Of a DNA stretch of 64,000 bases, positions 22,100 to 32,129 are shown one piece after another. Below the pieces are notes generated by a model. It saw nothing but the letters and a program-made list of their open reading frames with translations, was not told the DNA's origin and did not search any database. The position numbers and the translations under genes are program-made. The stretch covers positions 153,770,353-153,834,352 of the forward strand of contig OX457058.1 of NCBI GenBank assembly GCA_949752795.1. The letters run 5' to 3'. Origin of the DNA: Hyperoodon ampullatus. Its lineage: Eukaryota > Chordata > Mammalia > Artiodactyla > Ziphiidae. Position 1 is the stretch's first letter. Every line of letters begins with the position of its first letter.

Positions 22100-22534
22100 G
22101 TTTGTTTCCTAGGGCTGCTGTAACACAGTACCACAAACTGGGTGACTTAAAGCAGCAGACATTTATTCTCCCACAATTCTGGAGGCTGGAAGTCCAAAAT
22201 CGAGGTGTCTGGCAGGGCCATGCTCCCTCCGCAGGCCCTAAGGGAGGATCTGTTCCATGTCTCTGTCCTAGCTTCTGGTTGTTGCCAGAATCCTTGGAGT
22301 TCTTGGCTTCTAGATGCGTTACTCCCATCTCTGCCTCTGTCCGACACGGTCTTCTCTGTGTGTCTGTGTTCCCGTGTCCAAATTTCCCTCTTCTTATGAG
22401 GACATTAGGGCCCACCCTAATCCAGCATGACCTCCCCTTAAGCTGATGACATCTGCAGGGACCCTGTTTCTAAATAAGGTCACATTCACAGGTGGACATG
22501 CATTTTAGTGGTACAGCAGTCAGTACACTGTCAG
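22100..22534 (-). repeat. LTR-like repeat, copy A (ERVL/MaLR type suspected)
   Basis: It opens TTTGTTTCCTAGGGCTGCTG, followed by 'cacaaactgggtgacttaaa' and 'ggcagggccatgctccctcc'. It closes with 'aataaggtcacattcacagg'. The same layout and orientation occur at 27863-28548. I regard both as solo LTRs, with the exact family uncertain. Confidence 0.7.
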
Positions 22535-23029
22535 GGCTGTTTTGGGGGCTAAAATGATGGAATAGCTGCAGATCCTGCGCGAAAGATGAAGGAAATCCGC
22601 TACATGGATAACTGTCACACCTGGTAGGGAACTGCTATATGGCCTAAGGGGGAAGTTAACAGCCCTGCTGAGACCCTAGAACCCGGCCTTTCTCAGTACC
22701 TCAAAGGCCAGACCCTGAAATGACTCCACCAGCCAGGACAAAACACTGAGTCTCCTGGGTTCTAAACCAGGAGGCGGGGAGGATAGGAGCTTTTTGTCTG
22801 CCGGAGGGACTCCTCTGGGGCCAGGCCTCAAGAGGCCAGGGCGCTAGGTGCTCGGTGAGCTGGCAGGGAAAGCCGGCCGCCAGGCCAGCCCTTCCCATGT
22901 CCCAGCAGCCGGCTCTGCTGCCTCTGGGGCCTGGGGTCCACATGGCCAGGCCCTGGGGGCATCTTCCCGGGTGCTCCTACAGGCTGTCCCCGACCAGGCT
23001 GAGCCAGGCCCTGCACGGTCTGAGGAATG
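22535..23029. other. Non-coding stretch, nothing assigned
   Basis: The second half is GC-rich, with chance frames at 22701-23112. No gene was seen. Confidence 0.45.
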
Positions 23030-23210
23030 TGCCCGGGATCAACCGGGATTCCGTAATTGGACCATTGTTCTTTCATTTTGCCACGTCGTAGCATGCGGAT
23101 TACAGACACCACACGCTATAGATTTCCTGTCAGACCTCATGAATCAGGCCCCACTGTCTTATTTACCACTGGCCAGCGGCTATGAATATCATCGCCCTCA
23201 ACACTCGCTC
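23030..23210. promoter_or_regulatory. Candidate conserved non-coding element with SOX-like site
   Basis: A repeat-free block with CGTAATTGGACCATTGTTCTTTC (a homeobox core next to a SOX-type CATTGTT) and an AT-rich TTCATTTTGCC nearby. The arrangement loosely resembles a SOX/POU pair, but no true octamer is present. Confidence 0.4.
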
Positions 23211-23559
23211 ACAGGCCCGTGCTAGTGCACCACTGCCCACAGAGCCGGCCCGTGCTGGGTCTCCAGCCACCTCGACTGGGGAGGTAGCAGGGGGGAGCCT
23301 TTCCCCTTCTGCCTCCCCGCCCCTGCCCCGTTCCCTCTGGAACAAGCTAGAGGCCTGGTCGCCTGGGCAGCAGCCTTGCTCTGGAAGGAAATGGTTTCAT
23401 TCAGACTTTATTTTTTCTCATCCAACTTGGGATTATTCTCTGTGGACTTAGGGAGGGGTCCAGCCTCTAGACTAGCCTGCAGTCAGTCTATGCCTGTTCA
23501 TGCAGGCAGTGAGAAAAGATTAATATTGTGCCCGGGCCCTGGGGCCAGAGAGATGGGGC
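23211..23559. other. Non-coding stretch, nothing assigned
   Basis: No feature was recognised. Confidence 0.4.
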
Positions 23560-23697
23560 TTCAATACCAGTGAGGTCCCTCACCACCTATGCAACCCTGC
23601 CCTGGTTACATGTTCCCTGAGTCCTAGTTTCCTCATCTGTAAAATGAAGTAATAATAGCACTCATTCATGAATGTGTGTGTGTCTGTGTGTGTCTCT

Positions 23698-23746
<49 letters not shown>

Positions 23747-23850
23747 GAAGAAAGAGAGGAGAGCGGGGTGGGGTAGGGAGAGGGATGACCAAATAAGAAT
23801 TCATGTGAAGCACTTAGCACAGTAGCAGGATAGATGCTATTAGCTCTCAT
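23560..23850 (+). repeat. MIR SINE containing a compound (TG)n(AG)n microsatellite
   Basis: A sense MIR ('cctagtttcctcatctgtaaaatgaag') is interrupted at 23672-23762 by TG repeats grading into AG repeats. It resumes with 'tgtgaagcacttagcacagtagc'. Confidence 0.9.
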
Positions 23851-23872
23851 TATGGATGCTTAATGCTACTGC

Positions 23873-24045
23873 AGGCATATCATAGGTACTGAGCTAGCTC
23901 ACTAATCTGCCCAGCAGCTCTTCTAGGTGGGTATGGCTCCATTTTGCATATAAAGAACTCAAGCCTCAGAGGGGCTAAGTAATTTGTCCAAAGTTGCATA
24001 GCTATTAAATGATGGAGCCTGGACTCAAAGCCAGCTCCGTCTGGC
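23873..24045 (-). repeat. MIR SINE
   Basis: An antisense core: 'ctcagaggggctaagtaatttgtcc' and 'gatggagcctggactcaaagcc'. Confidence 0.85.
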
Positions 24046-24603
24046 CCTAAGTGCCAGGGTATCTCCGTTAGGCCCACTTTGAAGTCAAGGACTCCACGCA
24101 AACAGTTCAGAAGGAGCCTCTTTGCCCCACTGAGTCACCACCCACTCAGTTGCCAAAGCAGCGGCTCCTTCCTTCCCCTCTCCTGCCCATGCAGGGGCTG
24201 TTCCGATGGATGTTTCTCCTCCTGTGGAGCTTAAACCCTGATCTTGCTGCTCAAGGCTAGTGGGGGGTCAGGGGTGGAGCTTATTAGATTTTTGCTTTTT
24301 TTGTACAGAGTGTCTATACGACTTATAGCATGTGCATCAGACTGTGAGCTTCGGAGATTATGCACTGTGTGTGTCTAGTTCACTGATCTCCCTACACCTG
24401 AAAACTCAGCATGAAGTACCTGGGTGGTTGGATGGATGGATTGATGGATATGTCCCTACCAGCTTCATAAGAAAAGCGTCTGGGTACTTTTTAAACTAAA
24501 TATGTGCCACATTTCCCATTGGATCTTTCTTGTCCGATATCCTTAATAACAGCCACTTCAAGGTGGCACATACCTGGAAAAATCATCATTAAAATGCAAA
24601 TTT
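24046..24603. other. Non-coding stretch with possible L2 fragment
   Basis: 24300-24450 resembles a decayed sense L2 3' end ('gactgtgagcttcggagattatgc' and a GGATGGAT-rich tail). An octamer ATGCAAAT lies at 24594-24601. No gene was seen. Confidence 0.4.
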
Positions 24604-24915
24604 CTCTGCTTCAATTTTTCTTTCTTTCTTTCTTTCTGGCTGCATTTGGTCTTGGTTGCTGTGCATGGGAGTTTTCTCTAGTTGCGGCGAGCAGGGGCCA
24701 CTCTTTGTTGCAGTGTGCGGGCTTCTCATTGCCGCGGCTTCTCTTGTTGCAGAGCACGGGCTGTAGAGTGCAGGCTCAGTAGTTGTGGCACACGGACTTA
24801 GTTGCTCCGTGGCATGTGGAATCTTCCCGGACCAGGGCTCGAACCTGTGTCCCCTGCACTGGCAGGTGGATTCTTAACCACTGTGCCACCAGGGAAGTGC
24901 CCTCTGCTTCAATTT
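24604..24915 (-). mobile_element. CHR SINE, long older form
   Basis: The body is 24618-24901 with a (CTTT)n tail complement at its left. An exact 14-bp duplication CTCTGCTTCAATTT lies at 24604-24617 and 24902-24915. Confidence 0.95.
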
Positions 24916-25257
24916 AAACAGAGATGCTGGCTCCCAGCAAAGAAAACATCAATGACCTTCTCCAACCCCTCCTCCCTGGCCCGAGTGCAGGGCTGGACTG
25001 GCCTCCGGGTAGGGTCTGGCTTGCTGGCCCCCAGAGATTTGCAAGGGGCTGGACTTGGAAGACAACATGAGTCCTCCCAGCAGAACACTGTTCCATCACA
25101 TCCCCACAGGCTGATTTCTCACTTTTCTCTTCCCGTGTCTTCAAAACACAAGTCAGGAAAGGGGACTAAGGCTTCCATTATTTCTGGGCTGGTCCCCAGT
25201 CACCTGTGCTAGACCCCAAAATCATTTTTAGCTAACTTCATTTTTAAAGGCAGTGCG
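24916..25257. other. Non-coding stretch, nothing assigned
   Basis: No feature was recognised. Confidence 0.4.
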
Positions 25258-25470
25258 GTTCCTGAGAAAGCAGGTCACTTGGTCTCTCCGAGCCTTGATT
25301 TCCTGATCCATAAAATGGGACTAAAAATATCTGTCTCACGGGGATGTTACGGAACTTGGAGTCCTTGATGCTTCCCCCAAGTCTAGGATAAAGGATCATA
25401 TTCCATGTCTTTTGTGTCTTCCCAGGCACATAGAGTGTATTAAATAAATACGGGTGATTGATTACAGAGC
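25258..25470 (+). repeat. MIR fragment followed by L2 3' end
   Basis: 25258-25365 holds 'gagccttgatttcctgatccataaaatggg' (MIR). 25380-25465 holds 'cccaggcacatagagtgtattaaataaata' (L2). Confidence 0.75.
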
Positions 25471-25599
25471 TGTTAGTTGCCACCTGGAGCTTTGGGAATT
25501 CTAAGCATAGGTGCTTTGGCTGGGGCCTGGATGTGACCCTGTCAATGTGTGTATTAGGCCCCTTTTGTCTGGGAAGATAGACACATTCCTTCCTTCCCC

Positions 25600-26160
25600 C
25601 GAGAAGAGAAACTTCCATGGAGTAATAAGGTCGGCCTGGCAGATAATATCTGAGTGAGATGCACCCTCACCTCAAGGCCTGTTTGGTGAGTCATCTCCAA
25701 ACAGGCCCCCTCCCCGCTCCCCCGCAAAAGCTTGTTCTGTGCCCAGAGGAAACGCTTCATCCTCAAATGTAATTGTGTCTGAGGAGGTGTCCTCCGCGAC
25801 CAGGCGGGTCACAGAGCCCACGAGTGAGTCAGCGCATCCGGGCGGAGTTAATTAAAGCGGGGAGGGCTGGCAGGGGCCTCCAGAGGGGTCTGCTGCGGCA
25901 GGAGATGACTCCCAGCAGGCATGGGGCCCAGTGCGGCCGGGCTTTCAACTGTGGTCTGCTGGGCTCCAAAGGGTGCAAGGGGGCCATGGTCACAATGAGG
26001 GTGATCCAAGTCTAGGCGCGGAGATGAATCCAGGGGGCGATGGAGGCCTCCTTGGCTCTCCAAACTAGCTCAACAGTTTGGCTTAATATTGGCTGTTTCC
26101 ACTGTCCTTTGGATTCTGTACACAATATTCAAAAATAATCAAGAATTCCCTGTGCGTCCT
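25600..26160. promoter_or_regulatory. Candidate conserved non-coding element with AP-1/MARE and homeobox sites
   Basis: A repeat-free block holding two TGAGTCA AP-1 sites (25687-25693 and 25825-25831, the second followed by GC as in MAF half-sites), an octanucleotide TTAATTAA (25848-25855), AAATGTAATTGTG near 25765 and CAAAAATAATCAAGAATT near 26130. The first AP-1 site sits in a perfect hairpin (separate entry). Confidence 0.45.
25676..25707. repeat. Perfect 11-bp inverted repeat around an AP-1 site
   Basis: The left arm GGCCTGTTTGG (25676-25686) and right arm CCAAACAGGCC (25697-25707) are exact reverse complements. They enclose a 10-nt loop TGAGTCATCT that begins with an AP-1 consensus. Confidence 0.95.
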
Positions 26161-26249
26161 CTGTGCCCAGAGAGATGGACTGGTCTGGCGGGGAGGGGTG
26201 ATTCTCTTCGACTGCTATTCACCCACGGAGGTGTGGCCTCCTGACAGAT

Positions 26250-26562
26250 GCCCAAGATGTCCAGGGCCTAGAATGGTACCCGCACATTGTAGACACTTAA
26301 TTGACAGCTTTGAATGAATGAATGAGGTTTAGGCTCTCCAATTGGGGTTTATCCTGGCTGCCAATAGCTGGGTAGGTTGTAAGAGAGGAATGAAAGAAAT
26401 GAGTTGTTAAGAGACAAAGAGAGAGATGCATCCTCTAGAATGTAAATTCCACAAAGGCAGGATGTTTTCTCTGTTTTCTCACCACTGGGTCCCTTAGCAC
26501 CTAGAACAATACCTGGTTCAGAGTAGAACTCATTAAAGGTTTGTTAAGTGATGAGTGAACAG
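26250..26562 (+). repeat. Two L2 LINE 3' end fragments
   Basis: 26250-26327 ends 'cagctttgaatgaatgaatgagg'. 26424-26562 holds 'ctagaatgtaaattccacaaaggcaggatg' and 'cccttagcacctagaacaatacctgg'. Both read as sense L2 3' ends. Confidence 0.85.
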
Positions 26563-26630
26563 AGAAGGAAGGAGGGAGAGAGGGAGGAAAGAAGGGAAGG
26601 AGGGAGGGAGGGAGGGAGGGAGGGAGGGGG
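26563..26630 (+). repeat. (GGGA)n purine tract
   Basis: Tandem GGAG and GGGA units, including an uninterrupted GAGGGAGGGAGGGAGGGAGG section. Confidence 0.95.
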
Positions 26631-27862
26631 AAATCCATGCAACAGGGCAGGCCTCATGAGAAGAGGCAAGCTTGGTGAGAGCAGTACCATTCTTCCTCTA
26701 TACCGTCCTTCCATCCTCACCCCATTCCTCGGGCACCTGTTCATGGGGAAGACAAGTGTTCTCTTAACAAATGACGTGGAGGTTTCTTATCTGCCTCCTA
26801 ACCCTTGCTGCCACCCACCAACCTGCTCTGATTTCTGAAATATCCACCCCAGGGGAGGTTCCAGCCAAGAGCTGTCCCCAGCCCCAGGCGGGACACGTAA
26901 CTGGAATCTCTGCTCCTTTCCTTCCCGCGTAAGCTGGGCGGGACAACTCGGAAGGACCCTCTACTCGTCCTCCCTCAAGCCAGCTGGGGCTGTGGGCAGG
27001 GCGGGCCACGTGCCCAGCTTCCGTTGACTGAGGAAGGCACCGTGCTAGACCAGCCCCGCCCTGCGAAGTTAGCTGTCTCCTGGAGCTGCATCTGAAAACC
27101 TGTCTGCCCAGAAGGGTTTCGCTGAGCTGCAGGGCTGTAGGGAGATTCAGAGCGAGCGCCGCCGGGGCCCCAGCCTCCCAGGACAGCAGAAGCTGCTAGG
27201 TCCATATGTATCGGCAACTTCACAATGAGGGACTGGGTCCCTTGTAGTTTTCAGATCTGGCACTTTGTGCATTTCCAAACCAGAATATTCTAAGCCAAGA
27301 GAGTCAATATGCTGCCTCCCCAAACCTGGAGCTCTCAGGTGAACCAGGCACAATGACGGCTGTCTGAAGGCACTTTGTAGGGCGGCTGCTGAGTGAGAGG
27401 GTCTGGGCCACGTGTGACTCCCCATGAGGCTCGTGCCCTCTGTCTGCCACTGTCGTCGGCCACCTGGACTCAGCTGGGTGGACTGGCATGACGCCGCCTC
27501 TCCCTCTGCCCCTCCGCTCTCCAGGAAGCAACGAGCAGTACAGCAGGAACACGGGGCTTTGGCGATGCTGAGTGAGGCTGGAAGATGAGCTGCAGGCTCC
27601 CAGGCACACCCGCCTGCTATCTGCCCTGCTATCTGCCAACTGGAGGCACCTCTGCCATCCTGGTGGGAGCCATGGGCTAGTTCAGACAGGTAGAGGACAG
27701 CAATGCTGAGACCACAGGCTTGGGATTGATGCCATCGCGGCCAGTGAGCTCTATACCAGGAATACCCTGACCCTGATAGTTGTGAGGGTGGAGTGGGGCA
27801 AACAGTGGGTGGATAAGCCAGGTTTATCCCCATTAATGGGAAAAAAAAAGTTAATACCATTA
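26631..27862. other. Non-coding stretch with chance ORFs
   Basis: A 237-codon minus-strand frame (27147-27860) and an overlapping 111-codon frame have no recognisable domain. A 12-bp exact tandem duplication CTGCTATCTGCC occurs at about 27612-27635. No gene was supported. Confidence 0.5.
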
Positions 27863-28548
27863 TAGTAGTTTCCTAGGGCAGTAACAACGTACCACACACT
27901 GGGTGGCTTAAAACAGCAGAAGTGGGCTTCCCTGGTGGCGCAGTGGTTGAGAGTCCGCCTGCCGATGCAGGGGACACGGGTTCATGCCCCGGTCCAGGAG
28001 GATCTCACATGCGGCGGAGCGGCTGGGCCCATGAGCCATGGCCTCTGAGCCTGAGCGTCCGGAGCCTGTGCTCCGCAACGGGAGAGGCCACAACAGTGAG
28101 AGGCCCGCCTACCGCAAAAAAAAAAAAAAACAGCAGAAGTTTATTGTCTCACAGTTCCGGAAGCTAGAAGTCTGAAATCAAGGTCTCAGCAGGGCCATGC
28201 TCTCTCTGAAACCTAGAGGGGAGAATCTTCCTTGCCTCTTCCTAGCTTCTGGCGATGGCCTGCAATCCTTGGAGTTCCCTGGTTTATAGCTGTAGCGCTT
28301 CAGCCTGTGCCCCCCCGTCCCATGGCATTGCCCCCTCATGTGTGTGAATGTGTGTGTCTGACTGTCTCTTCTCTCCTTATAGGGACACGAGTCATATTGG
28401 ATGAGGGCCCATCCTACTCCACTATGACCTCATCTTAAGTTGATTACATCTGCAAAGGCCATATTTCCAGATGAGGTCACATTGACCATACTGGGGGTTA
28501 GACTTTCATATATCATTTTTGGGGACACCATTCTACCCATAATAACCA
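27863..28548 (-). repeat. LTR-like repeat, copy B, split by a SINE
   Basis: It starts TAGTTTCCTAGGGCAGTAAC with 'ccacacactgggtggcttaaaacagcag', resumes after the SINE with 'tttattgtctcacagttccgg', and ends 'tttccagatgaggtcacattg'. It is the same family and orientation as 22100-22534. Confidence 0.75.
27910..28140 (+). mobile_element. CHR SINE, young form
   Basis: The body is 27924-28126: head GGGCTTCCCTGGTGGCGCAG with the A-box, then a B-box-like GGTTCATGCCCC, then a poly-A tail. An exact 14-bp duplication AAAACAGCAGAAGT lies at 27910-27923 and 28127-28140, so the insertion into the older LTR can be reconstructed precisely. Confidence 0.97.
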
Positions 28549-28718
28549 TCCATGCCCTTCCTTCCTGGTGAAGGTCAGGAGTATTATCTCATCTATGGCA
28601 CCCTAGGCAAAAAGCTTGATTTCCTTTCTGTTCAGTCCACATGGCCTCTTCTCATAAGGCATCTAGAAACAAGAACTAAGTTAATGTCACTGGGGACTCC
28701 TATAGCTGATGAGGCATG

Positions 28719-29045
28719 TCAGCTCCAAGAAAGAAAGAGTCTTTATCTGTCCTGTTGACTATTGAGTCCCCAGCACTTAAACAGTACCTGGAACAAAGTA
28801 GGTGCTCAATAATTGTTTTCTGAATGAATGAATGAATGAATATGGTGATGGGAGCTCCAGAGGCTGTCAGGTTTTAACTGTGTGACCCCACGAAAGTCAC
28901 TTACCTCCCTGACTCACATGTACAATGGAAATAAGCATGAGGACACACAATTCACACATTATTGGGAGTATTGTATGGAACCGATGTAAAGGCATTAATT
29001 TGGTTCCTGGCACATAGTAAGTGTTCAATAAATGCTAATTAAATC
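28719..29045 (+). repeat. L2 3' end followed by MIR
   Basis: 28719-28843 is L2 ('cagcacttaaacagtacctggaac', then GAATGAATGAATGAAT). 28862-29045 is MIR ('ctgtgtgaccccacgaaagtcac', 'gcacatagtaagtgttcaataaatgc'). Confidence 0.88.
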
Positions 29046-29239
29046 AGAATCTGTTGGAGGCCATGGTGTGGTCTTTGAGTTTTACAGCTGGAGTGATGCC
29101 AACCTGCTGAGTGGAAATGTAGCTACACACTTCTTTTCCGCAGGGAAGGGCTGAGCTGCTTTAACCAGTGACCTGCTAGTGAGAAAGTGATTAACCCTCA
29201 GGTGGAAGGAGGAGAATGGATTGCTAGGGAGATAATATG

Positions 29240-29452
29240 ATAGAGTGACCCATTAGGGCACGGGCTCTGTCTGTGGCTGCCCCTGGAGGTTCAAATCCCA
29301 GCTTTGGCCTTTGCCAGCTGTGCTGAGACTCAGTCTCTCCAACTCTAAAGTGGGGAGGTAATAGCATCTATCTCCTGGGGTTCTAGTGAGGATTGAATTG
29401 CAGAGTGTGGCACACAGTGAGAAGTATGTACAGTTAGTATTATTAGTATCAC
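29240..29452 (+). repeat. MIR SINE
   Basis: It contains 'aggttcaaatcccagctttggcc', 'actctaaagtggggaggtaatag' and 'tctagtgaggattgaattg'. Confidence 0.8.
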
Positions 29453-29477
29453 TTTTCTAAGTCCTATGCCCTGATTG

Positions 29478-29712
29478 CTCGCGGCTAGATCCTTGGAAAA
29501 CCCGACCCTCGAGTTCCGGGCTGACTTCTGGGGACACGGGCTGTCTTTCTGCTTTCCCTCACCCCCAGCGCGCGCACGGCATGCACCTGCCCACCCGCGC
29601 CAGCGCCCACTCACGCCTGGCAGCTCCGCGCACTGTGAGATCCAGTGCGCCCTCTGGTGGCGCTCGGCGGCCGCGCTGGGAGTCATCTGTGGGCACGTTC
29701 ACGGCTCTGACG
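29478..29712. promoter_or_regulatory. CpG-dense cluster (small CpG island)
   Basis: By eye there are roughly 25 CpG dinucleotides in about 235 bp, against a CpG-poor background. Runs such as CAGCGCGCGCACGG and GGCGCTCGGCGGCCGCGC are included. It is not a SINE. It could be an orphan promoter or a methylation-sensitive insulator, given the CTCF-type motif inside. Confidence 0.6.
29647..29660 (-). promoter_or_regulatory. CTCF-type binding motif
   Basis: The minus strand reads CCACCAGAGGGCGC, which fits the core CTCF consensus CCASYAGRKGGC with no mismatch. Its G/C-rich flanks and CpG content fit bound sites in mammals. Binding itself is not shown. Confidence 0.7.
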
Positions 29713-29770
29713 CTTCCTGTTCTGAGATGCCCTTGACCATGGCTTTCGTCCCTGCGGGGGGTCTGTAGGA

Positions 29771-30141
29771 AAAGCTATGTCTCTCTGTGGCCTCTTTCGC
29801 GCACTTGCAGCTGTTCTGGAGAGTCCAGGAGCCGAACCCGCCTGGAGAGCGTGGAGGGGGCAGACAGAGGGCACCCTCCTCATCCAGAGAGCGGAGCTGA
29901 GGGGCTTTTTTACACTCCCCCATCCCACTACTTTTTTCCTTAGTATGATGTTGAAACTGACTGGACAGCTAAAAGGGCCTGATATCTATAAATTTGCCCC
30001 TTTGGGGGTTCACCCCATATATCTTCGAATATCCAGCCATCTCCAGCCCCTAAGACTAGGGGATTAGAGTTCCTGCCCCGTCTGTTATGTGGACCTATTT
30101 TGGCATTCCAGCCTCAGGATTTCATTGTCATCATCTCTAAC
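29771..30141. other. Non-coding stretch, nothing assigned
   Basis: No gene or repeat was recognised. Confidence 0.4.
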
Positions 30142-30345
30142 GTTATTTGGCACTAAGCCTGTGCCAGGCGGGGTTCTAAGTGCTTTATGTGCATAACTCC
30201 TTTTATCCTGAAAAGAGTCGGACCTAGAGGGACAGTAGCACCTAGGAGGAAACTGAGGCTCAGAGAGGTTAGTGATTTGTGGAAGATCAAACAGAACAAG
30301 GATTTGGATCCTGGCAGTCTGGCTCCAAGCTGATGTCACCGCCAA
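30142..30345 (-). repeat. MIR SINE
   Basis: Antisense MIR: 'ggaggaaactgaggctcagagaggttag' and 'ggatttggatcctggcagtctggctcc'. Confidence 0.92.
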
Positions 30346-30394
30346 CCGGTCCTACTGACCCCCTGGTGAATTCTGTGTTGTGGTGCTGCACCCC

Positions 30395-30672
30395 TACCCT
30401 TGTATATGTATGCCCCGACCTCTCTATCTAGAATTCCCCTCCTCATCTCCAGGATGCCCACTTGGCAAACTCTCCTGTGAGTTCTTCCCTGCCTCTCTGT
30501 GGGTCCCCTGGATCCCCACTCTCAGCCCCATCTCTCCATATGCCTGTCACCTGTGTTACTTGTTTGCCTCTGCTACTGGGCTCTGGAGTTGCTGACAGCT
30601 GGGACTATTTGCTGTTTGTCTTTGCTCTGTCAGTGTCAGGCACACAGCAGGTGCTCATTAGATGAAGCGAGG
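30395..30672 (+). repeat. L2 LINE 3' region
   Basis: 'ctagaattcccctcctcatctcc' and 'gtgtcaggcacacagcaggtgctcattagatgaa' read as the sense L2 3' end. Confidence 0.75.
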
Positions 30673-30719
30673 CTCAAATAGCAGCTGCCTTCTCCCAGGG
30701 ACACATCTCACCATCGCCT

Positions 30720-30825
30720 CTGAAGTGGGGAGGAAACGTACATTAGTCCCATTTCAGAGATGGAAATGCTGAGAGGGTAAGGGATTCAGCCAACTGCACA
30801 GAGTGAACCAAACAGGAGATGTTCT
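30720..30825 (-). repeat. MIR fragment
   Basis: A weak antisense core: 'ccatttcagagatggaaatgctgagagg'. Confidence 0.55.
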
Positions 30826-31415
30826 TACATAGTCCCTTGTTCTGTGCTCAGCTTCTCAGGCCAGAGATGAGTGAGAGACAAGGAAAAGGTGCGGGCCTGT
30901 TGGAGAGTGGAGGTGTTCGTGTGGAGAGGTCCCGGGCTTTATCTGCCTAGGCCAGGGAGGAGAGAATTTAAAATGAGCACTTGTCTTATTCTCCAGGGTC
31001 TCCCCTTGAAACATCTCATCCTTTGGGTCCATCCTCCTCCCTGGCATGTCTCCTTTCCATGTAGACTTCTGTGCAGGCTGAAGCAGGGACCATGTGACCA
31101 AGGCAGTGGGGACCCAAGGAGGGGCTGGAGCAGTTGAGAACCCAGGGTAGCTGGGGGCTGGGATGCTGGGTGTTTGCCTGCTGGGCCCTGGCATGTCTCA
31201 CTCACTCACTCCCTGTTTAATGACTGCAGTGCTTGCCTCCCTCCCCTTTTCCCCAAGTCCAAGCCTCACCATGTCTCTCTTGGCCTCATTATTGTTTGTT
31301 TCCTCTGCTCCACCCCCATCGCACTCCACTGAGCCATGTCACTGAGCACTGAGTTTGTGTCCGTGTGGATCATGTCAGGGATTTCTGGGCTAGTCTTGTT
31401 TCTCCTGTGCTAGTG
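30826..31415. other. Non-coding stretch, nothing assigned
   Basis: Overlapping frames on both strands at 30856-31345 show no domain. Confidence 0.45.
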
Positions 31416-31650
31416 GATGCTTCTTAAAGAGAAGAATCAGGTCTTCTGTCCTGTCTGCCTCCCTTCAGTGGCCAGCACAATGCTGAGCACTAGTAGATGC
31501 TTAAGAGAAGGCAAGTTGCTTAACTTATCTGAGCCTCAGTTTCCTCCTCTGTAAAATGGGGATAATATACCCATATGTGTGAGACTGAGTACGTCAGCGT
31601 ACCTAGCACAGGGCCCAGCACACAGGAGGCAAACATTCAATATCAGTTTC
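31416..31650 (+). repeat. L2 3' end abutting a MIR
   Basis: L2: 'gcttcttaaagagaagaatcagg' to 'gctgagcactagtagatgctta'. MIR: 'gcctcagtttcctcctctgtaaaatgggg' to 'acctagcacagggcccagc'. Confidence 0.85.
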
Positions 31651-32129
31651 CCATCTTCCCTGTCAAATCAGGCTGGATCAGCCCCCGGCTTCCTGCTCTG
31701 ACTGGGGGTGAGTAGCACCTTCCACCTTGGGCCCTGGTGGCTGGTGTTCAGAGGTTCAGATGCCTTCTCCTTTGTAGTCTTCTTTGCAACCTTGGGGACT
31801 AAAAGGGAAGGGCTGGGGACTCCCTGGCCCCAGCAAAGTGGAGGTTGGGTCTCGGTTGTCACCCCAGCATCCAGCTGGAGCACTGTGGAGCTCAAGGTGG
31901 AAGTTGCCAATGTGACTGTCATTGAGTTGACCTGCTCCAGAGCCCCATCCCGCCTCCACCAGAAATGGCCTAATGAATGAATGGGTGGGGGGAGATGGGG
32001 ATGGGGCTTGGATTTCTCGCTGGGTTCGTGAGTGATGACACGAAGAGCATGGCAGACACGTCTTACCCTTCTCCACCGGCTGTGTCTTTAAGCCAAAGCA
32101 TAGGCTCCCATGATGTGGACAGGGTAGGT
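31651..32129. other. Non-coding stretch, nothing assigned
   Basis: No gene or repeat was recognised. Confidence 0.4.

Noticed and set aside
27147..27860. 237-codon minus-strand ORF
   Set aside because: No recognisable fold, contains a small tandem duplication and ends in the neighbouring LTR-like region.
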